From: JBFXAN01 sp050184225
GTDB lineage: Bacteria > Chloroflexota > Dehalococcoidia > CAUJGQ01
NCBI GenBank assembly: GCA_050184225.1
Contig: JBFXAN010000227.1
Coordinates: forward strand, 1 to 9,019
DNA length: 9,019 bases
Reading direction: 5' to 3'
The notes under the pieces are model-generated. The model saw only the letters and a list, made by a program, of their open reading frames with translations, did not search any database and was not told the DNA's origin. A program made the position numbers and the translations under genes. Positions 6,064-9,019 of this stretch are shown here, one piece after another; position 1 is the first letter of the stretch; each line of letters starts with the position of its first letter.

Positions 6064-7014
6064 CTAGCTGTAGCGGATGCGCGGATCGAACCACGCGTAG
6101 CTTACATCGACCACGACGTTAATGAAGAGCGCGATCGCTCCGAAGATCAAGGCATTGCCTTGAATCTGGGTATAGTCGCGCTGCTGCACCGCCTGGAGGG
6201 TGATACCGCCAATGCCTGGCAACGAGAACAGCGACTCCATGATCACCGAGCCGCCGAGCAACCCGGTGAACTGCAAGCCGAAGATCGTAATCACCGGGAT
6301 CATCGCGTTCTTCAGCACGTGCCGGCCGATCACGATCCGGTCGCGCAACCCCTTGGAGCGCGCCGTGCGGATATAGTCGTTGCGCAATACCTCGAGCACC
6401 GTGCTCCGCGTCATCCGCGTGAGCGACGCACCCAGGGTGAAGCCGAGCACGAGTGACGGCAACGCAAAGGTCTGGAGGTTGGTCCAGGGGTCTTCCCAGA
6501 ACGGCGTGTAGCGCAACGGCGGCGTCCACTGGAACCATAGAGTCAGGTAGAGCAGCAGCATCGTCGCCATCCAGAAGTTGGGTACCGCCAAACCGAGGAT
6601 CGCCAGCACCCGGGCCACGTAGTCAACCGGCGTGTCCTGCTTGAGCGCGGAGAGCACGCCCACGGGGATCGCGACCAACAGCGCCACCACCGAGGCCAGG
6701 ATCGCCAGTTCGAGCGTGATCGGCAGTCCGTCGAGGATGCGCTGGCCGACCGAGTCGTCCCAGATCAGTGACTGGCCGAAGTCGCCGCGCAGGATGCCGG
6801 CGAGCCAGTCCAGGTACTGTTCGGTCAGCGGCCGGTCGATCCCCATCTCCGCCCGCGCCTCCTCCAGCTTGTCGGGAGGGATGCGACCGGCCTCGCCGAG
6901 CTTGACCAGCAAGGCATCACCCGGCAGCCAGTGGACCAGCCGGAAGACGACGATCGACATCAAGAACAACACGACTACGGCGCCGAGTATCCGTCGAATG
7001 ATGTAGTTCGTCAT
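6064..7014 (-). CDS. ABC transporter permease, DppB/OppB type
   Basis: A 316-residue inner-membrane permease, the partner of the OppC-type subunit in a family-5 peptide/nickel importer. Seen: the canonical N-terminus MTNYIIRRILGAVVVLFLMS with the first membrane segment at about 10-30, followed by the PGD motif (31-33); a large periplasmic segment containing GDFGQS (77-82); later hydrophobic segments; and the EAA loop RTARSKGLRDRIVIGRHVLK (216-235), which contacts the ATPase. The C-terminus VSYAWFDPRIRYS is characteristic of DppB/OppB proteins, and the length is normal for the family. The ATG at 7014 is preceded by a purine-rich GGAAGGGG about 6 nt away. It lies 24 nt after the binding-protein gene and 56 nt before the second permease, as in a single operon. 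Confidence 0.96.
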   Translation of the reverse strand: MTNYIIRRILGAVVVLFLMSIVVFRLVHWLPGDALLVKLGEAGRIPPDKLEEARAEMGIDRPLTEQYLDWLAGILRGDFGQSLIWDDSVGQRILDGLPITLELAILASVVALLVAIPVGVLSALKQDTPVDYVARVLAILGLAVPNFWMATMLLLYLTLWFQWTPPLRYTPFWEDPWTNLQTFALPSLVLGFTLGASLTRMTRSTVLEVLRNDYIRTARSKGLRDRIVIGRHVLKNAMIPVITIFGLQFTGLLGGSVIMESLFSLPGIGGITLQAVQQRDYTQIQGNALIFGAIALFINVVVDVSYAWFDPRIRYS

Positions 7015-7038
7015 GAGACGCCCCTTCCGGTCCGGCTG

Positions 7039-8892
7039 CTACTTATCCAGCCAGATCATTTCGTCTACTTTCGACCCCCAGCCGTACGGTCCCCAGGCGT
7101 GGACCTGATCGGTGGCATTGTAGACATATGGGTGACGAACTTGAATCTTGTACCCGTTCAGAGTAAAGAGCCGGTACGCCTGATCGAGGTCACGCGCCAT
7201 GATATCCTTGATTAACTGCTGGCGCTTCGTCACGTCAAGTTCGACCTGCTGCGCCTCGGTCAGCCGGTCCAGTTCCGGATCGTTCACCTTGAAGTAGTTC
7301 TTCGGTGACTTCGAATTGAGTGCGTCGTACGAATAGGCGTCCGGGTCGAAGCTCGGTCCCGCGAACCAGGCCATGATCACGTCGTCGTACTGGACGTTGA
7401 AGAACTTCTGCTGCCAGGTTGCCGAGTCGGGCGGCACCGTCTCGACGACATCGATGCCCAGGTTCTTCTTCCACATGTCCGCGACCAGCGCCGTCACATC
7501 GGCAGCGATCGCCAACGACGGATGATAGTGGAAGACCTCGATCCGCCGTCCCACGCCGTCATTGAAGCCGGCAGCCTGAAGCAGCTTCTTCGCCTCGCCC
7601 ACGTCGAACTTCGCATACGGTCCCACCTGCTCCGCCGTCCAGGGCCACTCCTGCCCGAAGAAGGCCGGGTCCTGGGTGTAGCCGTAGCCCGCCAGCCCGT
7701 CGAAGGGACCATAGAGGATGTCCTCGCGGTTCACCGCCAGCGACAGCGCGCGGCGAACGCGGACATCATTGAACGGCGCCTTGTCGATCCGCCAGGCAAA
7801 GTATGGCTGCGCGCTCGGCGCCGGCGTCGTGATCTGCGTGATCACCTCCGGATGGGTCTTGAGCACGTCCATCCAGAGGTGCTTGATCGTCGTCGGCGAG
7901 TAGACATCGATCTGCTTGTCGCGGAAGGCTGCCAGTGACGCGTTCGTGTCGACGAAATACTGCGTCTCGATCCGGTCGACGTAGGGCAGCTGTTTGCCGG
8001 TGAAGGGGTCTTTCTTGAAGTAGTCGGGATTCTTCCGCGCCCGCCAACCGACCCGGTCCTGCCCTTCCTCATAGATGAAGGCGCCTGTGCCGATCGGCCC
8101 GCTCTTGAGGCCGTCCGCCGTCTGATGCTGTTCCCGCGAGAACAGCAGGACCATTGGCTGGGCGATCGTGTTCAAGAAGTACGCCGCCGGCCGCCGGAAC
8201 TTGAAGACGACCGTGTTGGCGTCCGGTGTCTCGATGCTGGTGACATCGCGGAAGATCACACTCTGGACCGGCGCCTTCTGGTAGACCTCGACAGCGTACT
8301 TTACATCCTCAGACGTAAACGCGCGGCCGTTCACTGGCGCGACGTTCTGCCACTTTGCCGTCGGGTCCAGCTTGAAGGTGAAAGTCTGCGGGTCCGCCTG
8401 CTCCCAGGACTGGGCGAGGTCGGGTCGCAGCTTGAGCAGGTTGGGGTTCTCGCTGAGGTCGCCCATCTCGAAGTCGACCAGCTTGTTGTGGAACATCGCC
8501 CAGCTGGCGAGCGACGACGCCGCCGGTCCGGCAAGGTCCCAGGTGGTCGGGATGTTGCTCGACAGCCGCAGGGTGCCGCCGTTCTTCGGTCCATTCGCCT
8601 GGCCCGGCAGCTGCTTGAGGTTGCGGCCGTGGAACCGCTCGCGCAACTCCTCGACGGACTCCTTGCCCGTCACCGGCTCGGACTTGGCGTCGAGCGCGAC
8701 GCCGCCGCCGGCCGAGCCATTCCCGCCCGTGCCCTCGGTGCCGGTCGCCTGCTGCGCCGAACCATCAGATTCCTTGTCACCACCGCACGCGGCCAAGAAA
8801 GCGGCCGTGCCCCCGAGCGCCGTTGCCCCGAGCACTCGCCGTCGCGTGAAGCGCCGCGTTGCCTCACGCGTCCATCGCCCCTGAATCGCCAT
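7039..8892 (-). CDS. ABC transporter solute-binding lipoprotein, family 5 (peptide/nickel type), Tat-type signal
   Basis: A 617-residue extracytoplasmic substrate-binding protein that captures the solute for the two permeases encoded downstream. The N-terminus carries a twin-arginine-like TRRRVLG (residues 16-22), a hydrophobic stretch, and a lipobox LAAC with Cys36 as the lipidated residue, followed by a Gly/Ser/Thr-rich linker to about residue 64. The family-5 fold is seen from GGTLRLSSNIPTTWDLAG (105-122) and LRPDLAQSWE (155-164), then a FTFKL...W strand and FTSEDVKYAVE, and later RVRRALSLAVNREDI and a C-terminal PYVYNATDQVHAWGPYGW. It is longer than DppA/OppA (about 540), partly because of the leader and linker. 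AAGGAGG (8904-8910) lies 11 nt before the ATG at 8892, slightly long spacing. The ligand cannot be read from the sequence; peptides, oligosaccharides and other solutes are all known for the family. Confidence 0.95.
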   Translation of the reverse strand: MAIQGRWTREATRRFTRRRVLGATALGGTAAFLAACGGDKESDGSAQQATGTEGTGGNGSAGGGVALDAKSEPVTGKESVEELRERFHGRNLKQLPGQANGPKNGGTLRLSSNIPTTWDLAGPAASSLASWAMFHNKLVDFEMGDLSENPNLLKLRPDLAQSWEQADPQTFTFKLDPTAKWQNVAPVNGRAFTSEDVKYAVEVYQKAPVQSVIFRDVTSIETPDANTVVFKFRRPAAYFLNTIAQPMVLLFSREQHQTADGLKSGPIGTGAFIYEEGQDRVGWRARKNPDYFKKDPFTGKQLPYVDRIETQYFVDTNASLAAFRDKQIDVYSPTTIKHLWMDVLKTHPEVITQITTPAPSAQPYFAWRIDKAPFNDVRVRRALSLAVNREDILYGPFDGLAGYGYTQDPAFFGQEWPWTAEQVGPYAKFDVGEAKKLLQAAGFNDGVGRRIEVFHYHPSLAIAADVTALVADMWKKNLGIDVVETVPPDSATWQQKFFNVQYDDVIMAWFAGPSFDPDAYSYDALNSKSPKNYFKVNDPELDRLTEAQQVELDVTKRQQLIKDIMARDLDQAYRLFTLNGYKIQVRHPYVYNATDQVHAWGPYGWGSKVDEMIWLDK

Positions 8893-9019
8893 GCTGGATG
8901 TCCCCTCCTTGGGTGATTCCCGACTGCGGCCTGGCGCCGCCGGTCAGATCGATGCCCCCTGTGTCCGGCATATCCGGCCCAGCAATCACATGAGTCCCGG
9001 CGCTGGCGGTTCAGCAGGG

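Noticed and set aside
8125..8916. A 263-codon plus-strand open frame opposite the binding-protein N-terminus
   Set aside because: It is antisense to the signal peptide and the family-5 domain of a secure gene; composition is Arg-rich and no family is recognisable.
8893..9019. Promoter or operator for the importer operon in the right-hand gap
   Set aside because: Only the ribosome binding site is clear; a CCGG-centred partial palindrome near 8976-8988 is too short, and no -35/-10 pair with acceptable spacing was found.
1..9019. CRISPR arrays, tRNA or rRNA genes, insertion sequences, att sites
   Set aside because: No regularly spaced repeats, cloverleaf-like segments, transposase frames or flanking terminal repeats were seen; the single inverted repeat at 2725-2797 encloses only 19 nt.

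Overview
The window is GC-rich (above 60 % by eye). Every gene I can support is on the minus strand, so transcription runs from high to low coordinates. The long antisense open frames look like by-products of GC-rich codon usage. The base composition, an Opp-type binding protein with a Tat-type lipoprotein signal, the F420/FMN-type luciferase-like oxidoreductase and a nested GC-rich palindrome suggest a high-GC Chloroflexota-like bacterium (for example Thermomicrobia-like). An actinobacterial origin cannot be excluded. This placement is inference: there is no rRNA or other marker gene.

Layout in the direction of transcription. (1) 8892-5087: an ABC importer module. It has a solute-binding lipoprotein of family 5 and two inner-membrane permeases of the DppB/OppB and DppC/OppC type, spaced 24 and 56 nt apart. 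No ATPase gene follows. (2) 5086-4937: a 150-nt gap with a perfect 10-bp palindrome and a small hairpin. This is the best place in the window for a regulated promoter. (3) 4936-2826: an alpha/beta-hydrolase-fold protein whose Ser, Asp and His catalytic positions all appear substituted, followed after 47 nt by a luciferase-like flavin (or F420) oxidoreductase. (4) 2825-2685: an intergenic stretch with a perfect 27-bp inverted repeat whose arms are themselves palindromic (REP-like). (5) 2684-1050: a GTG-started FAD enzyme with the sequence hallmarks of flavin-dependent halogenases and an extra C-terminal domain. (6) 913-557: a small VOC (glyoxalase/dioxygenase superfamily) protein. (7) 541 to the left edge: the N-terminal 180 residues of acetyl-CoA synthetase, 15 nt after the VOC gene.

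How they may work together (inference): the importer brings in a peptide-like or other oligomeric solute. A flavin-based set of enzymes (luciferase-like oxidoreductase, halogenase-like FAD enzyme), helped by the alpha/beta-fold and VOC proteins, would modify or degrade a small organic molecule. Acetyl-CoA synthetase may be a housekeeping neighbour or may activate released acetate. No flavin reductase, carrier protein, regulator or mobile-element gene is visible. The most unusual points are the triad-less hydrolase beside the luciferase-like enzyme, the halogenase-type FAD protein in this non-classical setting, and the large nested inverted repeat between them.
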